From Diphasiastrum complanatum (taxonomy: Eukaryota; Streptophyta; Lycopodiopsida; Lycopodiales; Lycopodiaceae), in assembly GCA_029204225.1 (NCBI GenBank), contig MU831850.1:1-64000 (forward strand): a stretch of DNA of 64,000 bases, written 5' to 3'. The first letter of the stretch is position 1. Every line of letters starts with the position of its first letter. The notes below the pieces were generated by a model. The model made no database searches. It had not been told where the DNA came from and was given only the letters and a program-made list of their open reading frames with translations. Positions 34,642-45,641 of this stretch are shown here, piece by piece. A program made the translations under genes and the position numbers.

Positions 34642-36101
34642 CTATTCATCACCAGCTTGTGTGTCAGATTCTATGGCAGTACTGTCATGAAGAAATTCTC
34701 TACTAGAGTATGCATCTAATAGATGTGCATTATCCTTATTTCCACTAAGTTCAATATAAGTGGAATACAATGAATAATGGGAGCTCCTAAAAGGAACATT
34801 CCCATCAGTAAAACCTAGAATGTTCAAAACATAAGATCTTTTGACAAAAATGATCTTATTTGTCTTAACAAATTTATGTCCTCCTAGGCAAAATGATAAA
34901 GCTTTAACTGCCATTATAAGACTCTCCCCAACTGGGCTCAGCTTGGAATGAGCAATACAGATCTCATTCTTCAGGAAATGCCTAAGATAGTGGCCAAGTC
35001 CACTATCCCTCTGGAACGAGGATGCATGTTGTCTGAAACCACCTCGTCTTGCAGCAAAATCATCAATTATGAGAGCATCCTGCAATAAGAAATATGTTAG
35101 CAAAAACACATTCAGTGGTTAAAAACATTCTAATGCAAGGAAGTTTGAACACTTACACATTCTTCATCATCAGCAGCAACCAGATCAGGATGATCAATAT
35201 AATGACCACGTACTGAAGTGGAATCATCAGTGAAATGCATTAATGATGGACGAGGGAAGCCCATCTGGGATTGAAATGCCGTGAATTTTTCATCGGATGG
35301 TCTGTCTCGCCCATCCTCAACAATATATGATAAAGTCTTAGTCAGACATTTTTCACCGATTATAAGTCCCTCCTCATCATCAAAATCAATTCCAACAACA
35401 AGGTCATCTGTTTCAAAATCTACAAAGTCAGAGAATTCGAAAATTGTGCCGGATAATAAACATAGAACCTCATCTTCATTTACATAATATACATGCAAAT
35501 TGAAAAGACATTTAGACTCCTTTATAGGGATCGATTCATCAGCAGATGTATTTTGGTCAATAAAAGAATCCTGCAGAACATCAGTATTTACATCAATAAA
35601 GTCACTTTCCTTATCAGGGGTGTCGATAAGGAAGTGACTGATATCCTTAATAGCTAACTAAACAGAGGATGATGCCATAGGATGGTCAACAACAAAAACT
35701 TTTTCATCATCTAGGATCTGAACTAACAGGAAAAGTACAAAACCACTCTGATATTCAACCAATCGACATTTCTTGTTGCAATAAGGTCACATTGAACTGC
35801 TTTTGAAAAGATCAAACAATTTGGTGAACATTCTATCTAGTCTATGTCTAAAAGCTGGGAAGAAATGAACAAGATCAGTATAATGCATGTACTGGAGTGA
35901 ACCTATGGAGATAACAGGCTTACTAAGTATATCTCTGAATCTAACATAATGTTCATAAAATACGTCAGAATTTGGTTGTGCAGTCTTGAAAACATGTAAA
36001 TATGGCCTGAATAGGCTGTGGAAGTAGTCTAGATTTTCAGTAATCCCAAATTCAGTAAAAAATGAACTCAGGCCTGAATCTCGTGCTGAGGAAGAGGCCA
36101 T
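34642..36101 (-). pseudogene. Unfamiliar protein gene, one intron, two in-frame stops
   Basis: From ATG 36101 one frame runs to a clean donor (TGT|GTAAGTG, exon end 35157). After a 77-bp intron (acceptor TTATTGCAG, exon start 35079, phase 0) it continues to a stop at 34642, about 460 codons. The frame is broken by TGA at 35787-35789 and TAG at about 35659. Coding character persists on both sides. The protein starts MASSSARDSGLSSFFTEFGI. Its middle is acidic (DDLVVGIDFDDEEGLIIGEK) and the last exon reads DALIIDDFAARRGGFRQHAS and HKFVKTNKIIFVKRSYVLNI. No domain is recognised. The stops could be C-to-T decay (CGA, CAG) or lie in unrecognised introns. It is head-to-head with the histone-like gene, ATGs 774 bp apart. 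Confidence 0.5.
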
Positions 36102-36875
36102 GAAAATAATGTAGATATTTCACTTGTGCGCGAGGGAGAACAAACAAAACAAAACAAACTCTAAAGATCGTGCACAAGAGAGATATGTACGACAGGTAGC
36201 TACTGAATATTGCACTTGTGCGCAAGTAGGTATCGTTGCAAAAAATGGACAACAATGCATGCGCACAAGATTCGAGAAAAAAAAAAGTAAAAAATTAATC
36301 AGGTTTCGTGTCTTTTCACATGTGTGGTCAACGGTCAATGGACACATGTTTACTTCTAATTGGACTGCAAGCACTGGCACGTGTGAGGTGACACCTAGAC
36401 ACGTGTGAAATGACACCAGTACATGTGTCTCGTGTTCATTCATTTGTTCGACAACATGTGTCACTCTCGCATTTGCCCGTACAAATTTCACACGTGTAAA
36501 CTGACAACCTAACACGTGTCGCTCTCGCATTTGACCGTACAAATTCCACATGTGTGACGGGACGTTCTTTCACACGTGCAAACCGCAATGTAAAATCACA
36601 AACTTCGATGAATTTTTTTCACTTTTTTTTTTTCGCTCCGCATATCGCACTTGTGCGCCTCCTTCACAATCGATATTCTGCCTACTGCCTTCCATGCGCA
36701 CAAGTCTGATACATTTGCCTACGTGTCTCCTCATATCAGACTTGTGCGCCTCTCTTCTATACTAATCTATCTCTCTGATATTCGGCTCGCACAAGTCCGA
36801 TATATCGTAACTTCTTTCCATACATATCGGTCCTCTATGAGGGCTTCATAATCCTTCCCTGCCTAGTACACTTCC
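36102..36875. promoter_or_regulatory. Putative bidirectional promoter with CACGTG and CTTGTGCGC clusters
   Basis: Lies between two divergent ATGs. CACGTG (G-box core) occurs at 36378, 36400, 36491, 36513 and 36573, with several CACATGTG relatives and a 58-bp duplication (36453/36511). A second motif, CTTGTGCGC or its complement, occurs exactly at about 36123, 36214, 36261, 36649, 36696 and 36741, with near copies at 36171 and 36788. G-boxes bind bZIP/bHLH factors in plants. The role here is inferred. Confidence 0.45.
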
Positions 36876-37463
36876 ATGGATAGGAGAAAGCAGACAAGGT
36901 GGGATTCTCGTCCTCAGTTCGCACGATTGCCATTACACCTCCCGCTAGACCTAGAACGCACAACCGCAGCAGGTGGCTCTCTAAAATATGTAAGTATCAG
37001 AAATCAACCGCTCTATTAATTCCCAGAGCTCCATTCTACTGTGCCGTCCAAAACATAATTATAAATGATCTCGGACAGCTCGTTAGATTCACACCCACTG
37101 CTCTTCAGTTCCTTCAGGAAGCTACTGAAGACTATATGAACCTTTTTTTTTGAAGATTCATTTTTGCTTGCAATTCATTCCAAGAGAGTCACCATAATGC
37201 CCAAGGACTTTCAACTACTGATGATAATGAGGGAGAGATTTTGCAAGTTACACGTATCTCAGCCTGCTGCTCCCAGACATGTTCCTCTAGATAGGACTGA
37301 TCTTCCTACCAAGCGTCCTAGGAAGCAGGCAGCCCCCAAGAGAGCTGCGAAGAAAATAAGGAGGGTAGAAACCACAAAATCTGCGAAGCCTAACTCGGAA
37401 CCAATCTCAGAATTGCAGCTAAAAAAAATTCAATCTTATTTTGTAGTGACCATTGGAGTTTAA
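36876..37463 (+). CDS. Divergent histone H3 (possibly CENH3-like) with basic C-terminal extension
   Basis: The histone fold is clear: RWLSKICKYQKSTALLIPRA, then LVRFTPTALQFLQEATEDYM and HSKRVTIMPKDFQL (canonical H3 has KYQKSTELLIRKLPF, LQEA, KRVTIMPKDIQL). The segment between the PF and RF landmarks is one residue longer than in H3, a loop-1 trait of CENH3; LLIP, EDY and KDF also recall CENH3. A start at 36876 gives MDRRKQT, like the MARTKQT tail, but the fold lies in another frame. A 50-nt GT-AG segment (36899-36948) would reconcile phases but is short for an intron. A one-base excess in a T9 run (37143-37151) separates the helix-2 and helix-3 halves. After RER, where H3 ends, come about 70 more residues rich in K/R/P (PTKRPRKQAAPKRAAKKIRR). 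Gene, assembly error or pseudogene cannot be settled here. Confidence 0.6.
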
Positions 37464-37950
37464 ACTTGATCTCTTTTAAGAGATCTGTAGATAATAACAT
37501 TGAAGGTTTTTGTGTCAAGATGAACTCGGCGATAAATACACATAAGGATGTAGATATATACCTTCCATATTTAAGTAAATATATTCCAACATATATTCCC
37601 CATTCCATGGACTGACAGATCGTTAGTTTGGAGGTAAATTATGTCTTTCTTAACAACATTTTGAAATCAGTATTCTAATGTATTTGTTTCATTCTAATTC
37701 ATCTTGTTTCATAATTGATTTCTTGTGTGCTGAATTTTTTTGGAGTCACTCCAGCAAAATGATTTATTCAGTTGTGTGTGGTACACATTATACAATGCAA
37801 AGTTATTTTTTGAGTGGTTCAACCTTTAGAAAGATGTTGGTATTCCTAAGGTAATAAATTCTGTTTATTCTTATTTTTGGAATCATGATTAGTTTTTTAT
37901 TTTGTTGATGTTTTTAGCCATTACTAACACATGAATGTTCTATCTTGCAG

Positions 37951-38070
37951 TTTACACTTCTTGAGTACACATCAAGCCAGGTGTACAGATTTAGACAAGA
38001 AATTATCCTGAGCATATTGGCTAGGGCAAGGCTTCAGCCTCCCGTTGTTGATGATCGTGCAAAGGATGAT
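37951..38070 (+). other. Possible downstream exon, 120 bp
   Basis: Bounded by a good acceptor (TCTATCTTGCAG) and donor (GATGAT|GTAATT), fully open in one frame (VYRFRQEIILSILARARLQP). I cannot join it in phase to the histone-like frame. Either a later exon of that gene or of an unrecognised one. Confidence 0.25.
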
Positions 38071-38544
38071 GTAATTATACTAAATAAAAATTAGAACAAA
38101 TACAGATATCATAGAACAGAAATAGATTGCACATGTATAGAATTCATAGAAAAATATACGTTGATATATCAAATGCTCCATTTTATGAATTTGGGAGTAC
38201 AAAATACATGTACTGATGCCCAACTTGGGCTTTTATTTATTGAATGAAAGAGTGTATACATCGATTTTTACTAAAGTTTATTTGATCTATCGTTCTCCCA
38301 CAATGGTGATTGTTGTAGGTAGATCTTTGGAGCACGTTATCAGCTCCTGTCTTTTTAGCATCTGTGACATGACAAATATTAGTGAATGTGCAATTGTAAA
38401 TGATGACATTTTCAATTATTTTGTTCTATTTTGAAATGGCAATAAACATAAAGTACTTACGAGTCTTCCGTTGATGATAAATCTGAAATATGTTGGTAGA
38501 TTGGTTTGTAATAGCATGAGCTCTGTTATGATAAAATCAAGCTT
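38071..38544. other. AT-rich stretch, nothing recognised
   Basis: No supported exon or repeat on either strand. Confidence 0.4.
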
Positions 38545-39282
38545 CTAATGCTCTTCCACCTCAACCATAGTCAAATATTCCTCATTGTAGATAATGCTTA
38601 TCTTCATTCGATTTGTGTGACCATTTAGTTCAAAGTCTTGATCCAGTGGTAGCCATGTACCTTCAATTTTCTTGTATCTTTGGTAGCTAAATGTGAGACT
38701 GAGCATTTGTTTTTTTATATGATAACGAAAGATCATTGAAGACTTTTTAATCCTGCATTCTATGTCATTATTTGTTTTACTATCCCAGCCTTGATCCATG
38801 AGATCTGACAAAGTCTCGTCTGATAAATCCTTGCAAACAAATAAAGTTGGTGTCCTACGAACACTAGCACTAGGGAAAAAATCAACAAATATATGTAATA
38901 AGATAAACCAACTTAGGTGAACAATTTTCGAGCCTGTGCTTATCTTTATAGCATTTCTAATATCAATGAGTAGCTTGCATCTCAAGGATTCAAAAACAAT
39001 ACTGTCAGGAGTAGGCCACTCATCACTTTGAAAACTGGACAATGGAATTGCTTCGAGCTTGCCAAAACCTCCATATGTTTGTGGCGTATATAAAGATTCA
39101 TAAAAATAGATACCACAATCTGCAAGTTCCTTTAGACTTCTTCCTCTGTATTGCAGCTTTCCAACATCAGAGTGAATCACGTCTAATATTCCTGCAAGTG
39201 ATTCAGCGGGCTCTGTTTTTTTGTTTAGCTTCTGCTGCCATTTTCTCAAGGTTGTCAAAATATTTGACTTGTGTTTTTTCAC
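38545..39282 (-). CDS. Unassigned 245-codon ORF fused to gypsy gag sequence
   Basis: Longest plain ORF in this part. The first ~18 codons lie in the repeated gypsy gag segment (39228-39490, in a different frame from gag), so the annotated start is chimeric. The remaining ~227 codons are not repeated in the window (ELADCGIYFYESLYTPQTYG, then FRYHIKKQMLSLTFSYQRYK). A stretch near 38880-38935 looks like a short in-frame intron ending TTTTTTCCCTAG. No family recognised. It could be the 3' end of a captured gene. Confidence 0.35.
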   Translation of the reverse strand: MKKHKSNILTTLRKWQQKLNKKTEPAESLAGILDVIHSDVGKLQYRGRSLKELADCGIYFYESLYTPQTYGGFGKLEAIPLSSFQSDEWPTPDSIVFESLRCKLLIDIRNAIKISTGSKIVHLSWFILLHIFVDFFPSASVRRTPTLFVCKDLSDETLSDLMDQGWDSKTNNDIECRIKKSSMIFRYHIKKQMLSLTFSYQRYKKIEGTWLPLDQDFELNGHTNRMKISIIYNEEYLTMVEVEEH

Positions 39283-39977
39283 AAACTCGTTCTTTTATTT
39301 TTTCTGGTTTGGGCACTAATGGATTAGCCTGAAATTGCCAATGGATGCCACTACTATGGAATCATAAGTTGTCACGACTTGTACGACGTCATCAAAAGCC
39401 TGAAGCGCATTTATGTTACATTCGTTCTAATAATCTGCTGTCAAACCTAGGATAAATTGCTAGAGAGCTAGTTTTGAATCGAATGATGAATTTTGGTCCA
39501 TAAATCCATGAACTCTTGGAGATAAGAGTCTAAACTCTTTGTCATCATCTTGCAATTTATGGATCTACGGTAATAATCTGAATCGTCCACAACCACAAAA
39601 TATTTTTTGAAAACTTCTAAATTTTTTTCCATGTTGTAGGTTTCGATTGCAAGTCCTGCCCATCACAACAAACACTTTCCACAAAAACAAATCTCTTCAA
39701 AAATTTTGTGTAGACTGAAATAACTGATTCATTTGGTCAACCAATCCTCTATTACCTTAGGCCTTTTCTCTTTCTTCTCTCCTGAATGTGGTTTTGGCTA
39801 AAATCCCGAATTCGGTGAAGACAATGTCTTAACTTGATTCAACAACACTTCCATTTGTTGATCCCGTAGATTATTCTGAATGTTCATTTCATTAAGTGTC
39901 GCACCCAACTGTTGGAAAATCTACAAATAGGTCAGCATGGATAATGTTCCCTCAACACTTGTGTTATCTTCAACCAT
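39228..39977 (-). pseudogene. Ty3/gypsy gag remnant
   Basis: Reads from ATG 39977 (MVEDNTSVEGTLSMLTYL) with stops at about 39922 and 39800. The lower 260 bp match 24774-25040 in the same orientation, tying it to the gypsy protease fragment there. Too decayed for domain boundaries. Confidence 0.5.
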
Positions 39978-40089
39978 TATTGACTACCTGAAATGAAAAA
40001 TTGCTTATATTAGCTAACCAATCTAAAATATTCAACCAAAAGTGAAAGGCATTGTGACCTTATAAACTGATTGATTACATTTTAGTAAG

Positions 40090-40367
40090 AGTTCAAATTC
40101 ATTCTAAACAAAATCGCAGATCATGAAACACAAGAACATCCACATAGAAAGCACTCTCCCACTCCAAGCTCACATAACAAATGTATTTTAAAAAAAAACA
40201 AGGTCCACTAAACATATAGTTTCTTCTTTGGAAACCCATGCATGGCCTAGGTTGTCGTTGACGAGATGTGTGTCCCGTTGACTTACCTCATGGTGAGGCC
40301 AACTAGTCCTAATCCACTGATTGGACCCATAGTACAAGAACACATTAGTTATACTTCTATTCTAACT
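40090..40367 (-). repeat. Copia copy 2, 3' LTR
   Basis: 278 bp, near-identical to 42762-43042 and to the partial LTR at about 34469-34571. Confidence 0.85.
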
Positions 40368-40438
40368 CTCTCCTTAGAACTAGAATCTACTTTGCATACA
40401 CTCATGTACATAGCATCAAAGTGAACAAATTTCAAATA

Positions 40439-40666
40439 TCAAAGTTTTGATCTAAACTTATCAAACTTCTGTCTAATGAGTGGCTTAGTGAAAATGTCAG
40501 CTAATTGTTCATCTATGCTACAATGAACAATATTTATTTCTGTACTTAGCAGTCTCTCATGTATAAAGTGATAGTGAATCTCGATGTGTTTGGTTCTTGT
40601 GTGAAACACTGGATTCTCATCTAGGATTAGCCTCAACCAAATGACTTCTGGTGTTACACTACACAT
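40439..40666 (-). pseudogene. Copia RNase H C-terminus
   Basis: RTKHIEIHYHFIHERLL and EQLADIFTKPLIRQKFDKFR are the conserved end of copia pol. Inverted copy of 34169-34396. Confidence 0.85.
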
Positions 40667-41108
40667 TGTCTTATATCCTACTTATGTTGTGGATAAAAAA
40701 ACTATAGTTTGCTTCTTACCATGTACCTCTTTCAACCAATTAGAGTAGGTCCTAATTCGACCTTATCAACTTGCCTAAGTTGCTAAAAGTAGTAAATCCA
40801 CTATTCTTAGGCCTTATTAGCTTTATAAAGTCTATCTCTGAGATAAAAATGCATATTGGCCTCAAAATTGCCAAATAAACTCAACTTGGCTAAACTAATC
40901 TAGATGATATTTTTCATAGGTATTGGATGAAAACATTGCCTATCCGCTTGATCTTGTAAATGTCACCATTTGCCTATGAAACATATGTTCCATTAAGCTA
41001 TTGAACCAATCTGTATTACCTATCATATGTCTGGAGGCTACCGAGTCAATGTACCGAGCTTGATCCTCTTGATTCGATGACAATGCTAATATAAAGTTGC
41101 TAGAGTCT

Positions 41109-41830
41109 TCACTTCACCTTTATCGACAAGGTTACCTGCTTGCTTTGGTTTCTCCTTGCTTGACTTTGCCAAAAAATTTCATCATTCACTCTTCCAATGG
41201 CCTTTCTTGTTGCAATAGAAGCATTTGTTTTTCTTCTTGGTCCTGTTGGATGATCTTTCTTCCTCATGACCCTTGGCATATTAATGTTTAGTCTTTTTCT
41301 TGCCCTTGCCCTTGCCTTGTTTTTAGAGTGCCGCAAGTGCCTGATCATCAGTGTTTTGACGACGATCTTTCACCATTTCCCGTAGTTGTTGTTCCTGCAT
41401 TAAGATCCTTGTGAACTCGTCAAAGGTTGGTAGTCTTTCTCTTGATGCCATCCCGCTCACAAACATTTGATAGGTATCTGCAATGCCGCGTAATGAGGTG
41501 TGCACCAACTTGGCATCACGTATATGCACTCGCCTATGGAGTGCAGCTTGTCCCTTATTGCCTTGATTTTGGTCATATAAGTTTGAATGTGCTCCTGATG
41601 GAGGCACTATTCAATTTTGACTTCAAAAACATAATTCTTGATGGGTTTGAAGTTCAAACTGCTCTTTTAGTAGATCCCAAGCTTGTCTTGTGTCGCATCA
41701 TCACTTCACCGATAGATTAATGGAGGTCAACGCCCTTCTCGTCTTCATGTCGAACACTTTCATGTTCACTTCATTTGGCGGTCTTCTCACATCGCCTGTG
41801 ACTACATCCCATATCTCTTTCTCTATCAAA
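41109..41830 (-). pseudogene. Copia gag
   Basis: Frame 41323-41607 (TFDEFTRILMQEQQLREMVK) is the gag helical region. A CCHC knuckle follows in another frame (KCFYCNKKGHWKSE, at about 41180-41240), with TGA where the last Cys should be. Frameshifts throughout. Confidence 0.75.
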
Positions 41831-42761
41831 ATGTTTTTTTATTCACTCTTCAAGCAATTTTGGGCCTTGGGTCCTTTCAAACTGAAAATTTTTAACGAAG
41901 TTGAAGGCTGTTTTTCTCTTCAAGGCACTTTGGGTCCCTTCAAGTTAATCTTGGCCATTCAAACTAGAGAACCCCATCTAATCCACCAAATCAACATTAA
42001 ATCATGACCATCGATGAATGTGGGTTCCAATCTTGTGTTTGAGAGTGAATTTGAGCATTGAAATGGACACTTAGAACATTGTAACATTGTTTTACACTAC
42101 ATCTTCTTCAAGTGAGTGCACAAACTCTCTCCTATGCTTGTGGCTGCCCTCCACTCCTTCCTTTGTCTTGATCTCAGTCAATTTTTGAGCACTTTCAATG
42201 TCGTTCGAGGCCTAGACCGAGGCCGCCCTACCTATTATGAGTATATAGAGCATTAAATTGCCAAAAAATGTGGAGAAACAATGAGATAAACCCAACTTGA
42301 GAAAGAGGTTTTTTTCATTTTTAAAAATCTTTTTTTTACAAAAAACTGCCGGGTTCTTTCAAAATTGACAATTCTCTAACAGAAAGTTCAGACTTTCTTC
42401 ATAGCTATTGAGTGGGCTAGAACGGATGCTATCCTGTCCTTACGACATCCAATACTGTGCATGTACTGTAAAGTTATTGTCAATTTTGCAAAAAAATTGT
42501 AATCCTCGCCCAATTGTTTTCACAAGCTAACTAAAAAATTCTCAAATTTTGCTTGTTTTTGACACTGTTTGTTGCTATGCACATGCTGAGGATCCCTGTA
42601 CTGAGCTTGCAACTTCCGTATGCCTGAAGCAATGCACCTGTGCTTTACTTTTTGCTTTCTAAGTGTTGTAAACCCCGAACTCTAGGAAAAACTATTCTCC
42701 TAAAGCTCTCTTCAATGGCTATTTTGTATTGTGCACACTCCCTATACGGGCTCTAATACCA

Positions 42762-43042
42762 AGTTAAAATTTGTTCTAAATAGAATCACTAATCATGAAA
42801 CATAGTAACATCCACACAGAAAGCACTCTCTCACTCCAAGCTCACATAGCAACTATAGTTTCTAATAAAAATAGTACAATAATGTATATATTATAGTTTC
42901 TTCTTTGGCAACCCATGCATGGCCCAGGTTGTCTTTGATAGGACGCGTGTCCCGTCGACATGCCTTGTGGTGAGGCCAACTGGTTCTAATCCACCGATTG
43001 GACCTACAGTACAATAACATAGTAGTTCTACTTTTATTCTAA
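42762..43042 (-). repeat. Copia copy 2, 5' LTR
   Basis: 281 bp with AGTTA/TAACT termini, adjacent to the primer-binding site. Confidence 0.85.
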
Positions 43043-43047
43043 CTGTA

Positions 43048-44039
43048 AGGTCATTTACTTTATAAGCTAATGCCGTTTTAATCAAGAACCGATAGATTTG
43101 GACAATTTCAAAACTTTTACAGGCCTTTCAAAAACTTACGTAACTAAGATTTTCGACCTCCGATCAATATGGATCTGAATTGTGAAAATTAATTTCAACC
43201 ATTGATTTTCAGTTGTTTCATTACGAATCCATTTAAAACCGATTTTGAAACATCCGGCATGCATACAACTTAACATGTAGTGATTTAATGAAAAATCAAA
43301 TTTTTACGTAAATTGCCTATATAAATTGGAAAAACTCTGTTCGAACTGCTTCTATGGAAATTATATCCAAGCATGAAATTCCACTACAACAACACTTAAT
43401 ACCATGTCCATAGAGATGCAAAGTGATTCCAAAAAAGTCTTTTCGTTGTGGATAAGTACACTATTGCTTCACATACTGACATGCAATCAAAACAATTTGA
43501 AAATTTTGCAAATTTTTGACTAAAATTTGCCACGAGCATAACTTTTGCTATAGGACATCAAATGGTCATCTTCAAGCATAGTACAGAAGGAGAGTGGGTA
43601 AGCAAGATGATTGCAGATGTCAATCTGCCACTAGACTTCACACGTGTGGGTTGTAAATGACCAAAAAGACTGTATGATGGCACACTTTTTCAAGGGTGAT
43701 TTCTCAAAAATCCTACTACAACCCTACATGAGTTCAATTGGAGGCTACAAGTACTGTTCTAAGGTTTATTAGAGAGCAATAGAAGCCTCTATCATGTCCA
43801 ACAAACATCCATAGACTCATATCCATCAAAAATTGCTTCTATGGAGGGCGTCATTAAGCTAGACTTCGAGAGATTAGTGCCTAAGCCTCCCATTACCAAA
43901 TTGGGTGCATGAGGGCTCAAATTAGAGGCAATACTACCTATCTTTCAGATTGTATACATGTTCATAGGTTTTCGATCCACCTCAAAGAGTTACTCATGCT
44001 AAAAAATTCCTACAAAACTTGTTCATAGACTCTAGACAT
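43048..44039. other. AT-rich spacer, nothing recognised
   Basis: No gene, repeat or recognised element fragment on either strand. Confidence 0.4.
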
Positions 44040-45636
44040 CCTAATCTAATTCTCATGTCGCTCATCAAATTCTTTGTTGCACATTATATCGAACTATATA
44101 GTATTTAATGCCCAGTCATAGACCTTATTTGATTCTTTATCTCAAATGTTATGACTCAATTATGTTTCTGTTCAATGTAATCAAATTATTTGTTTTGCCA
44201 TATGTTGTTATTGCAATCACCACCATTTCCATCCTATTCAATTCCATCCCATTCATTTTTTCCCCTTTGCATTACGAGATTTTATAATTCATATGAGACA
44301 CTTACTAGTGTTGGTCTTGCAAATCTTTAACTCTCTTCATCTTCCATAGTAGATTTTGATTCAGTACAATTTCACATCACCTTGAAGAGTTATATTTATC
44401 ATCACCTTTTTATGTCAAAAAATGATTGGTTGTAAACAGAAAGTTTGTGTATATATTACTTGAAATCTCAATTTCCGACTACTAGCATACATAAATAGTA
44501 AATCTAATGTCTTGATACACATATGACCTTTTGCTCCATCAAATGATTTGAGGCCAAGTCACAAGCTAAACATATCGTCTTAGTTTTAGTTAGCATAATG
44601 TTGAAGTGAGCAAGCAAGCTGAAGTAGCACCTCTCAAAAAGAACTAAACGAGGAGGATGTCACATATATGGAAGGAATTGCAGTGATGATCCTTGGAGCT
44701 TTCAAAGATTGCTTGTTATTTGTTGAAGCAAGGTGACTCACAGATCTAGCAGCTACTATAACAAAGATCCTTTAAAGTATTGGGGATTTATCAATGCTCT
44801 TTAAAGCAAGAAGATCACATGACCTCCCTACTTCTAGATGAATTCTAAAAAATATTTAGTACCTATATGTGACTTGATACTTCCTAGATCAAAATATGTA
44901 GACATGTTGGCTCAACCATGTCAACCAAGACAATTGAAGCTTCCCTCGTGTAGAGACCTCAAAATTATCAAATTACAAACTTACAAATTCCACCACTACT
45001 TGTGTCCTTGCATGAAAAGGGTCCCATAGTCTCTTTCTATCCCATTTTGAGAAGTAACGAAGGAACTTTCAACCTTGTGTCACCATTTTTGAAATTGGCA
45101 ATAAACCTATCCTCAAGTTAGGTGTTGGTGTATCTCAAGGAATTGAAACGTACTTGTATCTCACTAAAAACTTTCAATCAACTTTTGCCAGTCCTCCTGA
45201 ATATTCTTCATATAATATTTTACTATTAGTAATTCAGACGAAGGTTAGTTCCCAATAAAGATGTCTAGTGAAGGTTTTGAGTGATTTTGACTATTTTTGT
45301 GAAGGAAAGCTATATCTCTCACCAAAAATCTCAATATCTCTATGTTAAACTTCATCAAACCTTCACCAATTTTATTCAGTATTCTAAATATAGTATTTTA
45401 CCATTTGAGAAGTGGGCGAAGCTTAATTTCCATAGATTTATCCATTCTTGATCAACAAAGCTCATCCACAAATGGAATTTTTTCATCCAAAAAGGAGATT
45501 ATTCATCCACATGGGGAGCACAACTCACTCACTAGGGAGATTTCATCCACATGGTAGCTCATCCACTATTGGAGATTGCCAATTTAGAAACTAGAAACAA
45601 CAATGTAGCTTGAATGTATACAACATCTTTAACAAA
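44040..45636 (+). pseudogene. Inverted copy of MADS intron 10, left piece
   Basis: Reverse complement of about 8390-9850. It holds only intron sequence, including a truncated version of the 94-codon ORF (44838-45029). It continues at 48415 after a copia insertion. Confidence 0.85.
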
Positions 45637-45641
45637 TAAAG

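Larger units (their letters stand above)
40090..43042 (-). mobile_element. Ty1/copia deletion derivative, copy 2, non-canonical LTR ends
   Basis: LTRs at 40090-40367 (3') and 42762-43042 (5') run AGTTAGAAT...TTTTAACT on the minus strand, not TG...CA. The element is flanked by the 5-bp repeat GTAAG (40085-40089, 43043-43047). Next to the 5' LTR is a primer site TGGTATTAGAGCCC (42748-42761, minus), one mismatch from the usual tRNA-iMet site. A purine tract (AAGGAGAG) precedes the 3' LTR. Interior: gag (41109-41830), protease YIDSVASRHM, then directly the RNase H end; integrase and most of RT are missing. Copy 1 at 25264/34083 shares this deletion, so the family spread as a non-autonomous form. 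Confidence 0.85.

Noticed and set aside
37390-37608. Minus-strand ORF opposite the histone-like gene
   Set aside because: Shadow of the plus-strand coding extension; no similarity recognised.
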